Positions 11,629-23,900 of a stretch of DNA of 64,000 nt are shown piece after piece. Location of the stretch: NCBI GenBank assembly GCA_024305405.1, contig JAKNDB010000079.1, forward strand, positions 620,001 to 684,000. The letters run 5' to 3'. Position 1 is the first letter of the stretch, and each line of letters opens with the position of its first letter. Position numbers and translations under genes: made by a program. Origin of the DNA: Dirofilaria immitis (taxonomy: Eukaryota; Nematoda; Chromadorea; Rhabditida; Onchocercidae). The notes beneath the pieces are model-generated. The model did not search any database. It saw only the letters and a list, made by a program, of their open reading frames with translations, and had not been told where the DNA came from.

Positions 11629-13813
11629 CTACTTTTTCTGTTTTCGACTAGTACCACGACTTGTATTGTCACCATCTTTTCCGATATCTTTCACTGCATT
11701 ATAACTACCAAAATGAAGTAACTCGTCCAGGATATTCTGTCGATTTTGAATCCTCTTATTGTGCTTTTCCTTCTTTGTCATTTGTAAACGAATAAGATAA
11801 TCCTCTTCATATCTGAAATTAATACAGAAGTAAATTTATGAAACTATAGACGAATACATGTGCTACAAAATAATATGGTTTAAATTCATGGATAAATTCG
11901 AACATTTTCAAAATTTGCTCAATTTTTAAAAGTAAAAAATCAGAGGCAGGGTTTCGAAAGTAAAAAAATTTCAGCAAACAAATCACTTAAATCCATAAAT
12001 ATATGCAAAATAAAAAAGTAGCAAACAAATACAAACTCACTTTCGCTTTTCAATATCGTCTTGTTTTCTCCTCTTTACTATACTGTCATCCTAAAAACAT
12101 AAAAATTTTATGGGTTTTGAATTTCCAAATATATATACTCACTATATTTCGAATTGATATATACTCATTTTATTTGTGAAATGATTCTAAATTAATATAT
12201 ATTTAGCCTCTTTCTTATTGCAAGTTCTTTGTTCCATTAAACACCTCCCTGACTTTTGAATAAAGAAAGAGAAAAGTATTAGTGTTTTCTGAAATACATC
12301 ATAAATTTCAAATTATTTCCTATTTGATTAACAATAATTGGTTGAAAAGCCCTTCTAATATGCAAAGAGATCACAGAAAGTACAATAATTAAATTTCGAG
12401 TCATTCTAAACTGATTAATTAGCTCGTACTTAAGTCAAAATTAATTAGCTCATATTTAAGCTCAATTAGAAATATATGATCAAAAGTTACCAGCCATTAT
12501 TACCTGAAATTCTTCTGGAGCTTCACTATACTGTGCCCGCAAATCTTGTATCAAACTGCTCTGCAATGCTCGCCGTCTTGCCCGTTCTATTTTTCGTTCT
12601 TCCATTTCTTCTTCATCTTCTGAAATTAGTTTTTTTCTTGCGGATATTAAGTAATTAATTATCCATAAAGGAAAAGTATCTATAAGAAAAGAAGGCAAAT
12701 CTGCACTATAAATAGTAATTTTGAATTAATGAAAAAGTATTAAGAATAGAATTGAATAAATGGTTCATTGAGGAATAAAAGCAAATGTCATTACCATTGT
12801 AATGTACAGCCATAAGTTTCGGTGGCATATATTTTTGGGCTTTACTTCCTTCGAATTATCTTCATCGCTACAATCTTCTGATTCCAATTCTTCACTTCCA
12901 TCATCCATTTTCAATCGTTCTGGATGTGGCCGCAATGCCTATAAGGAAACAGTTAAGCTGTATGTAGGGATATTTCAAAATCTTATGAAATTTTTTAATT
13001 ACATCAATACTGCTGCTAAAAAATGATAGATTCTCTTAAGATATATCTAGATTCAAAGAAAGTAGACATACTTTAACATTACTATTTGTTCTGTCAGATG
13101 CAAGTGAAATTAGTTTTTCAACGTGACTCTTCATTTTATACTCAATGGGACGAATTCGTTCCAAAATCTGCAATACTATCGTAAATGTAATTTCCATTTC
13201 AATTATAGTTGGAACAAATTAAGTATTAAAAAAATTCCAAAAATTTACCGTTCTCAAATAAACCAAACGTTCAATGGCTGGATCACCTTGTATACTATTT
13301 CCATTACTCATTTGATACATCAAATAAATCAAATCACGTGTATACGCGAGTAAATCACGATTTTTCACTTCGTAGAGCGATATTCCCTATAGAAAATTTT
13401 AGCGAAATGAATGAATAAACAGAATATCATGCAAAGAAATTAGTAGGAAAAGAATGAAAAATCAAAGAATTAATAAATTTAAAAAGAGGAAAATAGATGA
13501 GAAATAAATTCGTCACCTGAAAAATTTGTTTTCATTGGAATTTGTTAATTAGAGAAATTTTCAAAGATAATCTACCAAAAAACATGATCACCAGACAACT
13601 GACACAAGATGCTGATGCCGATGGTAAACAGGAAAATCAATAATAGAACTGACCAAAAAGATTAAATAAATGTTTTAAAATAATTCCTACATCTCGTTCT
13701 TTTTCTTTTTGAAGTTGAATACAAAATTTCTTCGCCACATTCAATAATTCAGACGATGTTTTTGCGCAATCTGCGATAACGCTCGCATAACGTTTCTGCT
13801 CTTCTTCCGACAT
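11629..13813 (-). CDS. ngdn: Neuroguidin / Sas10-Utp3-Lcp5 family protein
   Basis: SSU-processome component for 18S rRNA maturation in the nucleolus. Seven phase-matched exons: 13813-13691, 13386-13249, 13167-13072, 12938-12795, 12619-12504, 12090-12041 and 11812-11629 (stop TAG). About 283 residues versus about 315 in human. The Sas10/Lcp5 domain covers exons 2-3 (GISLYEVKN, PAIERLVYLRT, LERIRPIEYKMK). The conserved middle is KYMPPKL then YSEAPEEF, and the C-terminus has YEEDYLIRLQMTKKEK. Exon 4 needs one extra base near the T5 run 12832-12836 (raw CCCAAAAATAT) to reach KKYMPPKL. A TTCTTCAG acceptor 12 bases upstream of the ATG suggests spliced-leader addition. It lies downstream of, and on the same strand as, the bZIP gene. 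Confidence 0.9.
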
Positions 13814-14984
13814 TCGCGAAAATTGACTGAAGAAATGTTGAAATAAAGTGATAAAACCACTTCTTTTAATTGTTCACGTTTAACGTAATTGCGAAAAAAA
13901 TAACGTTTGGCATTTGTCTGATCAACAATCTCGTTTTTATATTTTTAATCAAATCAATAAATCATTTTTCATTAGTAAAGTACCAACAATAGTCTTGAAT
14001 GATATTGAAGATAATATTACATTATGATGTTTTCCTATACGATAAATATTGTTTTAATTTATTCCACAGTGTTCAACAGTTTTGCCATTAAATTTGTTAT
14101 TCTAACTAAATTTTTAAAAAATCGAATAGTTTTAATAGAAGGACTATATCAAATTCGCTAAGTTAGAAAATGTATATATACAGGGAAATATATGCATAGA
14201 AAAAATAAATAGATATGTATAGAATAATATATGTACATATATAGAAAAAAATATGCGCAGAAAACTATATACATAAATTAAAAAATAGGGATGGCTAAAA
14301 ATTACATTCACCATCATGTTTAATTGATTAAATTACAATTCGTATAAAAAGCAGTTGTTCCAAATAAATTATTGGGCTTTTCATTTTTTGAATAATTTGA
14401 AACGATTTTAGAACTTTAAAATGAATATTCCTTTAAATGATAAGATGATACTATCCTAAGTAAACAGCTTTCGATTGAAGATAATTTTTATAATATTTCT
14501 GAATCGGACAAGTTCATATTGCTATCGATAGAAAGATAATTTGACTATTCTACGCGTTTTATTACAATTTAAAGGCACATGTAATAAATAATGTTTGTGA
14601 CATAACAATCACAGCAATTCAGAATACCATTAATAAAACAAAGACAATAAATTATAATCACTTCGTTTCTCGGTTCTACATTCAAAAATAACGGGAAAAT
14701 AAACTGAAACTAAAATTTTTCGATTTCATCCGCTAAGACAACCGAATTACAAGCTTTCAACAACGTTTTTTGTTGTTCATTTCATTTCAAGAATGATTAA
14801 TTTGATGTTTAAAAAAGTAAACCCAGTAAAACTTTCTCTAAAATTGGAATTTTCAGAGCAACGGGAAGATTAAGTGAATGTATTTCACTATAAATCTGCT
14901 CCGCATTTCGCTAGCGAGCACTTGCACAATCATCGAAGAAGTATTACATGAAATAAGCGTAGAGTTCAGCATCCCAAACAATAT
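13814..14984. other. Intergenic between bZIP gene and neuroguidin
   Basis: 1.2 kb on the same-strand gap between two genes. It contains a poorly defined ATATATG-rich tract at 14160-14280 and otherwise nothing recognisable. It is long for a nematode operon spacer, so I do not call an operon. Confidence 0.6.
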
Positions 14985-16184
14985 TCAATAAATACATCCA
15001 ATGTAATTAGATATTTCCGCTGTGACTACATCCTGGTTCCTCGTTACTCGTGACTGCATTTTTTCCTCATTCGCACTCGATTTTGCCCGGCTACTAGTTG
15101 CATAAGCAACAAACATTTCCTTTAGAAATGACAATTCCTTCTGAAGCCCTTCAACCTAAAATAAGATGACAAAAGTAATCATTGCATGGACGAAAAGAAA
15201 AATGGCAGCACAGAAAACAGTTAACAAAGAAGAAGAAACAAATTAAGATGCTTAATTCTAAAAACTACTGTTAAAAACAAAAATTAAACATGGAAAGTTA
15301 TAAAAATGTCCAGCAATTTTAATGTTATCATGTTGCAATTTTGGTTGACCTTCTAAAGAAATCAAAAGCTTTCGAAACCAAAAGTTTTATAATTTCCTAA
15401 AGAAATCAAAAATAATTCTTTCTAAGTTGTTTAATAGCTAAATGGAGATTTTAAAAAAGCAGATTAAAAACTTGAAAACAAGAAAAATATAAAATCACTC
15501 AGAAACACTAATGCTTTAGAAACAAGAAAGTTATAAAATCACTCAAAAATTTTAATGCTGCAACTTTGAAAATGATTTTAATATTTCCTCAAAAAATCAA
15601 AAATTCTCGGGATCAAAATTTTTAATATTTTTTAAAAAGATTAAAAATACTGTTGCTTAAGTTACTTAATAACTAAACAAATTATATTTCGGATTAAAAA
15701 CGAATAACAACCTTTTTTCCAATTCAATATTTTCCTTCCTTAAATGTTCCACTCGCAATATTGTATCTGTTTCTTCTCGTCGTTTCTTTTGGCGAGTCCT
15801 TAAAACCAAAACTAATTTTTTGAAACAAAAGAACTATCTGTTATTTATAGAATCCATTGTCCAATAAACGAAGCTTCTTAGCAATACTAAAGTAGTTTTA
15901 GAAAGCAAATTTATGATATGAATAATAAATTCGTGTAAAGTTTAATTTCCGAATTAACCAAATGAAAGTTCTCAACCTTATCAAACAAGACTACCATAAA
16001 ATAATAAACAATAATTTAAAATACTTTCAAGATTCAGTCAATGATCAAAAAAGAAAATAAACCTGTTTACAGCATCGTTATTTCGCTTTCTCTTCAGAAT
16101 ATAATCTTCATCATTCAATTTCTCATCATCGCTTAAAATACGCTTCTGTGTGATACCACGCTGCGATGGATCAGCCAGTACCAT
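14985..16184 (-). CDS. cebp-2-like (CEBPG): C/EBP-gamma-like bZIP transcription factor
   Basis: Three exons: 16184-16063, 15798-15712 and 15155-14985 (stop TGA), about 126 residues. The basic region reads KRKRNNDAVNRTRQKKRREE, which lines up residue for residue with C/EBP-gamma (RNN.AV..(S/T)R.K). The leucine zipper follows (LRVEHLRKENIELEK, then VEGLQKELSFLKEMF), also matching C/EBP-gamma. There is almost no activation domain: 26 residues precede the acidic stretch. This resembles the short C. elegans CEBP-2, which acts as a dimer partner. The exon 2/3 phases agree only if the T6 run at 15713-15718 (A6 on the coding strand) has one more base, giving LEKK|VEG. Confidence 0.87.
15320..15660. 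repeat. Diverged intronic duplication in the bZIP gene
   Basis: Phrases such as AGAAATCAAAA..., TATAAAATCACTCA and AAAAATTTTAATGCTG occur two or three times inside intron 2. They mark an old local duplication of about 100 bp. Confidence 0.45.
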
Positions 16185-17427
16185 TCTGTTGAACACAATT
16201 ATCCGACTATTCGTTTATTGATTCACCTTGCCTATCGTTAATTCAAGTAAATGTACCATCAAAAATGTACCTGATCGTTCATTTTTTATAAACTATGCAA
16301 CCAATACGTGAATAAATTTTTCCGCATAACGCATCCATTTATTCATACAATCCACTGCATACTTTAAAATTATCGATAATGAGAAACAGGAAGCTAATAA
16401 TAAACAAAAACATCTAACATGTATTCTTGAGAGAGATTAGTTATCATCTGATGAAATCAAAACCAAAAATTAGCAAAATAATCCTAAACCTATTGTGATA
16501 TGCCACGATTGCATTGTCAATTGTTACTTCAACATTGTCATTTTCTACTTAAGGCTGCAAATCGTGGTGTTAATTCATATACTTAATTTTTTTTCAACTG
16601 CAAGTCATTCCTACTGTATTTCATCGTACTAAGGAATAAGAGTAAATTATGAAAAAGTACGGCAGGACTACTGTAAGTGTATGTGCGTATGTATGTATAG
16701 CAGAGAATGAGAGTAAAGTACGAGAGTGTTGCGAGAAAGTTGACAGAGAATGCTAAGATTTATAAAAGAATTATTATTAGAGAGTGAAAAAGTTTATATA
16801 ATTAGAAGCAGTATTAGAAATTTGTTTGTGCAAATTACATTACAGATTTGAATACTTCATAAACAAATGTGAAATAGCTGTTTGTATAATCGAATTGGAT
16901 TGATCGATGGATAATGGCCAAGGTTTTTTGATCATTTAAAATTGATAAATTATATAATCGAAATGAGTTGATCAGTATGCAGTGATCAAGGTTTTTGATC
17001 TTTTAAGAAATTATATAAAATGAAATATTACAAAATGAATGAGAAATGAATAAACTTTTTGTATAATATTATAAAAAAGTTATTTATTTATTTCTTCGAA
17101 AACTTTATTTTCATTTTTCATTTTGAAAAGATAATTTTAAAATGTAAATTTTAATTATTTATTTCAATTTCTGGGAATTATATATTGTAAATTTTTTATT
17201 TTTCCGTAAGTCATTTACAAATATTTGAAGACAAGATCAAAAAAACTAATTTCCTTTTGATTTTTAAATTTTAGGAAAAACTTTTTTCGTAGAATTGAAA
17301 TTTGATTACTTGTACCTTTATTAAAATGCTCAAAATCAATTTTTTTAAAATTTTCTATGAATAATTATCAAATGTGTCGTCGGTTGATTTTAAATCTTAC
17401 TGATTAAAATTTTAAGAATGTGATGAT
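16185..17427. other. Divergent intergenic region
   Basis: 1.2 kb between the diverging bZIP (-) and methyltransferase (+) genes, so it should hold both promoters. The stretch 16640-16760 (GAGAATGAGAGTAAAGTACGAG-like) is less AT-rich than the rest. A duplicated phrase around GATCAAGGTTTTTTGATC occurs near 16918 and 16987. No clear TATA or known motif stands out. Confidence 0.5.
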
Positions 17428-19052
17428 ATGAACGACGAGGATATATTGTATTTCATGCGTGAATTAACGTTTGGCGAAAATAAATTTAAAATAAGCCAAA
17501 AATATATAGGAGAAGTTAGTTGTGTCGTCTGGGATAGCGCTATTGTCGCTTGTCACTATTTTGCTCGACATCAACCATTTTGGAGAGGAAAAAAGGTAAT
17601 TTATATATTTTATTTATGGTTTTATTTATGATTATTTTGTTTATGAATATTGAAAATTCTTGACTGTTAATTTGCAACAGGAATTCAATTTTAAATTATA
17701 AATCCTTAGCTAAAATTTTATTCGATACAGATGGCATTTGAACTTCTCTAAAGAGAAAGAATTATGTTAATGGTCTGTGTATGAATGGTTATTGAAATTT
17801 TTAAATCATTTATATAAGGAAGAAAGTTTAATTTGTAAAACTTAATAGCTAAAATTTACTTAATGCGGAAGGCAGTAAAGAGAGAATAAAAAATTTAGTT
17901 GTGGCCTGAAAAATAAGATATGAACTTTATATTATTATTAGAAGTAAAAAAAGTTCCCTAATGATATAATTTATAGTTGTATTGTTATTGCAGTAATAAA
18001 TCTAATAGCTATTCGAAAATTTACATTCTCCTTAAATTTTTCCAGATTTTGATCAATTGACAATCATTTAGTAAAATTGTAATTAGAAATTTTCGGTGAT
18101 ATAATTTATTACCAGGTTCTGGAACTTGGTGCAGGAACTGGTGTGTGCAGTATCGTCTTAGCAGCATTAGGTGCAAATGTCGTAGCAACTGATTTATCGG
18201 AAGGAATCGAATTATTGAACAGAAATATTCGAGGAAATTGGGAAGTGATAGTAAGAAATAAAGGTTCTGTTAAAGCTGAAATTTTGGATTGGGATGGTCG
18301 TTGTGATAAATCACTTTCATTCGATGTTATCATAATGATCGATGTAATTTATTATTTAAAGGTAAAATTTTGAACCATATTACTGTTTTTATCATTCTTT
18401 ATTTGATTAATTTTTCGAGAACTATAATATATATGAATGAAACTTTTTATATTTTTAATTCTCGACTTCTATGCTGTCACTATTATTCATTAAAATAATA
18501 TCCAGATAGCACTCGTATCTTTTATGAATAATAGTGAAAAGCTTGTTTGAAATTCCAAAAAAATCTAAATTCCAATTTATTCTTTTATCAAATAGCAAAC
18601 ATAACCTGATAAATTGAAAGTGATTTATTGGCGAGGTTGATTTTCAAATAATTTATTACATTTTATTGTGATTGCTTATAAAATATTTTTGGAAAAAAGA
18701 CTAGAAAAATCATTAGTGCTTAATAGTCAAATTCAAATTTATGATTAACTGAGCAAGAAATTCGTTCTTTCTATTCGATTCAAGTTCAAAAGCATGATTG
18801 ATTATGATTAGTGATTAACAGTTTTTATTCAAATTTAGCCGTTACAAGGGCTCGTTGAATTATTATTACGATCGGAAACGACAGCGATTATTTGTTGCTA
18901 CGAAGTTCGTGATATTGGAGAACCGAAGATTGCTCAAAAACGATTTTTGAAATGATATCTTCTTTTTTGATATTTTTCCAGTAGCAGATAAGGAATTAGA
19001 TGATTTATATAAATCATCAGATATCAAAGTTTTACGTTTAATACGAAAATGA
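17428..19052 (+). CDS. vcpkmt: VCP-lysine methyltransferase (METTL21D family)
   Basis: SAM-dependent methyltransferase of family 16, whose human member trimethylates a lysine of the AAA ATPase VCP/p97. Exons 17428-17595, 18116-18361 and 18839-19052, all phase 0. Visible features: the N-terminal GEVSCVVWDSAIV; motif I LELGAGTGVCS; the acidic loop VATDLSE; post-II DVIIMIDVIYY containing the DxxY motif; and ICCYEVRD. Exon 3 carries two homopolymer breaks, the T5 at 18944-18948 and the T6 at 18963-18968. Adding one T to each restores the family's C-terminal half (RFFE... to SSDIKVLRLIRK) and a stop at 19052. The raw frame stops at 18955. About 209 residues versus 229 in human. A TTTTAAG acceptor ends 11 bases before the ATG. 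Confidence 0.88.
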
Positions 19053-20940
19053 TTGAAATGATGTTTAATTCAAGTCATATTTTGGAAATGACCGTAATTC
19101 TTTTTTTTTCGTTTAATGAAAGTAACTTTTAAATTTTTTAAAATTTTTCAAATTATGCAAAATGGCTTAATTAAAAGTGATCAATTTTAGTTATGAAAAC
19201 AATCAATTTGCAATAATCTTCTTCAGCTGATCTTATCGCTTTAATATTATCATGCATTATAGAATCTTTTTTCTGGTTTTATTCATGTATTATTGTTTTG
19301 ATCGCTATTCGATAATTTTGTCTCATCAAATCATTTGTTTGTTTAACAAAATTTCAATAAAATTTTGTTCAAATTCTTTTGCTGGCAATCATAAAAATTA
19401 CCTTATTTTTTAATTAAATCTAATTAATTTTGCTTTGATTAATTTTAATCAGTTTTGCAAGTTCTTTTTCCTTTAATTTTTGATTCAAATCGTTTATAAT
19501 CCTTTCTTGTTGATTCTTTATCGTATAATTATTTGTTGATAAGATTAGAGTAATATTTGAATCATGAATCTCTAACATATGTAAACATTTCTAGCATTTT
19601 GATAACAAGGATATTAATTTAAAGTTTTGCAATAATATAAGAAATTTATTAAATTGATAAGTGATAGTGAAAAGAAAATATAAAATTAGAATTTAGTGCT
19701 ATTTTATCATGATATTATGCTTTCACGACATATATTACTAATATGCAAAATAAATTGATAAGCCGAAGATGATACACAATTGAGCAAATAACGAACAATT
19801 CTCAATTTAGAAGCTTTTTAAATTTTTCCTCATTATTTTTTTGTTGATTGTCATTTTGTTGTATCGAGAAGAGAAAATAAAATTGAAACACAAATTTAGA
19901 AATATTTTTATTTGTTTAACTATTCTTCTTGGTTTACGATTTGCATATTCAACGATATATTGTATTTTTGCCATTTTATTTTGACACATTGCATTTGTAT
20001 TTATTGTATTTTGATACATCTGATTTTTTATTCCAAAATATTTATCTCATTTTATTTTGGCACATTTGATTTTTCTATTTTGTTATATCTGATTCTGACA
20101 TATTTGTGTCATCATATTTTGACATGTTATATTTGTGTCAAAATATCCGAATTCGATACTTTCTTTTTATCAGAAAATTACCAATCAAATTTTAAATCAG
20201 TATTTGTGATGATTGAGCCATGGACTATTTTGATTAGTGACTTTGGTGAAATATCTATTTAATGAACTCAGAAATTAATTCATTCCTTAAAGTCTAACTT
20301 TACTAATAACCTTAAAATATACATTAAGCAAGCAAATTTCGATAGTTCGATGTTCGAGTTCGAGTTCGATGATCATAAATACTAATTAAAAATCTAACGA
20401 AAGGTTAAATTCAATCAGATCTTTTAATTAAAAGATATATAAAACAGAAATTTAGAATTTTACCAAAATCACAAATAATGAGTTGATTTTATGAATGTCA
20501 AATAATTCATCAAAACCTTTAATCAAAAATCAATCTTTGAAGTAATGATTGTTTTGAGTTAAAAAACTTGATAAGATTGAAATTTACATATTCTGTGTCA
20601 ATAGTTTTTGTTAAAAATAATTGCTATATTATTCGAGCAAACTTTCTATTGACATATTCGTTGGATTTATTATTAATTGCCAATTTAACAATTTCTTTCT
20701 TCTTTGAAATAATTGGCTGAAATTTTTCTCAAATTTTAATAATGGTTTACTTAAATAGTTGCAAAGGAGGGCTTGGCGATAATTTCAGGAAATAAATTAT
20801 TCTATTTATATATTTTTAATTATTAACAGTAATTTAGAGGATCATAATTTATCTACTTAATTATCTAATACTATTCCTTGCCAATTTAAAAGTTAAGATA
20901 TTTGATATCAGATATTATCGGTTAATTTATTTCAGCAATC
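19053..20940. other. Intergenic, AT-rich
   Basis: 1.9 kb between two same-strand genes. It holds a degenerate repeat at 19970-20145 built on TATTTTGACACATTTGA-like phrases. I see no coding exon. Confidence 0.6.
19970..20145 (+). repeat. Degenerate ATTTTGACACAT repeats
   Basis: Variants of TATTTTG(A/G)(C/T)ACAT(T/C)TGATTTT occur about seven times at 20-45 bp spacing. The 116-residue ORF over this stretch is repeat-derived. Confidence 0.6.
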
Positions 20941-23900
20941 ATGTATGATCCATCTTCTAGTGCCAATATCAACGAAGCAACAATTGATCATTTTTCGTTG
21001 AATTGGTTAATTGAGTTTTCTAAATCACAAATATCTGGAAGTGTTACTTTATCGATACGTATCATCAAATCAACTGATCAAATTGTATTAATTTTTTTTT
21101 TTGCAGTTCAAATAATGTTTACCTTTCAAAAGAATTTTCTATTAATCCTTTCTTTATTAAATTTAAATAAAATTAAGTCTAATTCTACGTATATTTATTT
21201 TTAGAATTCAAAAAGAAAATTAAAATTAATGAAATGAATTACTTTCGCTTTAAATATCATATTTCTAATTTCTTATTTAATTGAAATCATTTTTATCACG
21301 AAATGAGATCATTTTATTTATAATTATAGCATTGTTGCTGATTTCAGCATTTTATAAGAACTTTTAAAAATGACTGAAAATGGAATAAACTTTTATCTGA
21401 AATATTTTTAGAAAAATTAAAATGTTTCTTTTTAATATTTATTGCTCAGATAACGATGGTAGAATTATTTGCCTTATCTATTCAGGATTATTAACTTTTT
21501 AGATCTTCCTATAGTTGTAACCAAGAATCGCTTCTATTAATACATTCATTGATTAGATCATTCTTTCAAATTATTTATTGATTAGATCGCTTCTGTTAAT
21601 CTATTCATTGATTACATTGCTCCCATTAACACATTTATTGATTAGACCGCTACCGTTAATTCATTCATTGATTTGTAAGCGAACTAATTTTACATTCTTT
21701 TTAGAAAAAAAATGTTTCACATAAAAGTTTATTTCATTTTTAACTATTTTTCGAAGTTTTTATAAAATGTTAGAATCAGTAACATTCATGATTACTTATG
21801 ATTGAGCAAATGATAAGCAAAACATCAATTATTTATTGATATACACAACGAATTATAAATAAGTAAGATCACTGATAACCTAATAAACTTAATAATTTTT
21901 GGAAATTTATTAACTTCCTGAAATTTGATAACTTAATATTATGTCCTATATGTATTTATGCCGAAAATGGTTAAGATTTTAGACGAAAAAATCCTTTTAT
22001 CTCTCTATTATGTTGTTAATAAAATAATGAAATTAATGATTAAATAAATAATATTTTTTAGATATTGGATAGTCGATCATTAGAAATAATAAGTATTAAA
22101 TCAAATGATGAAATCGTAAGTTATCGAGTGGAAAATGCTGATATTCTCGGTGAAAAAATAATAATCAGTATCGGTAAACGAAAAGATGGTGATAAATTGT
22201 AAGAATTTCAGTTAATTAATTATTGATTAATGCAAAATTTGATCACTCAATTAATTTCTTATTCGTTTACTTAATTTTATTTCGTTGCAAGGAACTTATT
22301 TCTTTTTTTCTCGATTTATATTGTAACATCGAGGTGTTTTTTGTGATATTCATCGAATCGAATATTTGAAGTATGAATCAAATTTTTAAAAAAAGTTTTT
22401 ATTAATTTTATTTTATCTCAAAATTTTATTTAAGAGAGAATTATTCGTAACAAAATTTTAATTTCCTACAAAAGAATAAAATGAAATTGAAAGTAAAAAG
22501 AAATTTTTATTTTATTCCGAAACCCAAAAAGAACTACTCATGTTTAATTTAATATGATTTTTGTTTCTGTAAAAATGAAAAAATAGAATAGAGAAAATTT
22601 ATTGAAAAACAAATTTTACTTTATTTAACATTTCGCATAAAAGAGAATTATTCTCAACAAAAATTTAGCATAACTTAAGTTCACATAAATTACGGTATAA
22701 AACTGGAAATTAAATTTTACTTTATTTCAAAATATACAAGGAATTTTATTTCTATTCTTACTTAATTTACTATGATTTTAATTCCCAATAAATTATGAAA
22801 TAAAATTTTACTTATTGGAATTATTAACAAATCAACAGATGATTGATACAAAAATATGTAACATCTCTAGAATTAAATTTGTAGAAATCAAAATCATTTT
22901 AAAATTAAGTAAGAATATCTCTTTGCATAATTTATCTCTCCGTAAGTTATGGTATAAATATACCAAATAAATCGAAAAAAGAAATATCAAAGAAAAAAGA
23001 ATTAATATTTCAAGATTATTGAGTAATTAAAATATACTATTTTAAAATTTAGATCATTCAAATTATTGTCAATTTCGCACAGGTTGATTGATAGCTATCA
23101 TTTTGTAAATTATTGAATAATTAAAATATACTATTTTAATTAGCAAATTTCAGTAATCTCACCATCATCTATAATACAGGCGGGAAATGCTCAGCATTGC
23201 AATTTTTAAAATCCGAACAAACAGTTACGAAAAAGAAACCTTATTTATTCAGTCAATGTCAAAGTATACATGCCCGTTCGATAGTACCATGCATGGATAC
23301 ACCTTCTGTTAAACAAACTTATCATGCTGTGGTCTAATTTATTGTTATCTCTTTTTCTCGCTTCTTAAATTTATATTTTTAGATTTGAAATTTGTGTTTA
23401 AATTTTGATTATTTCAAATTGTACCCTTTCATTTCATATTTTTTGAACTACAAAAATTAGAATATAACAACGTTGATTGAGATATATGTCAACTTCAAAA
23501 TTTAATTTTTATTTCAGTAAATCAAGGTTACATTTTCTTTCAGTTTGTCAAAAATTTTGACTATTTTTTTAAGATTTTTATATTTTTAAATTATACAAAT
23601 AATATCATATGGATGTTATCTATTTGAAATGGATTTTTGTTTGTTTATTTTTAATTATTTCATTTGTAATCTTGACATTTTATATAATTAATTATACTTA
23701 TCAACTTTTTTATCAAGGTATCTGTCCCTAATGATATGGTATGCTGTATGAGTGCAATTGCCATAGGAGAACCGGAAGAAGTTGGAAAATTGATGAAATA
23801 TTCATTCGAGCAATCAATACGTATACCATCATATCTTTTGGCTATTGTTGTTGGCTTAATGGAGAAACGTGATTTGAGTCCCCGATGTGCAATTTGGGCT

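Noticed and set aside
11629..16184. Neuroguidin and bZIP genes as a nematode operon
   Set aside because: The spacing of about 1.2 kb is much longer than usual operon gaps, and I see no SL2-type intercistronic signal.
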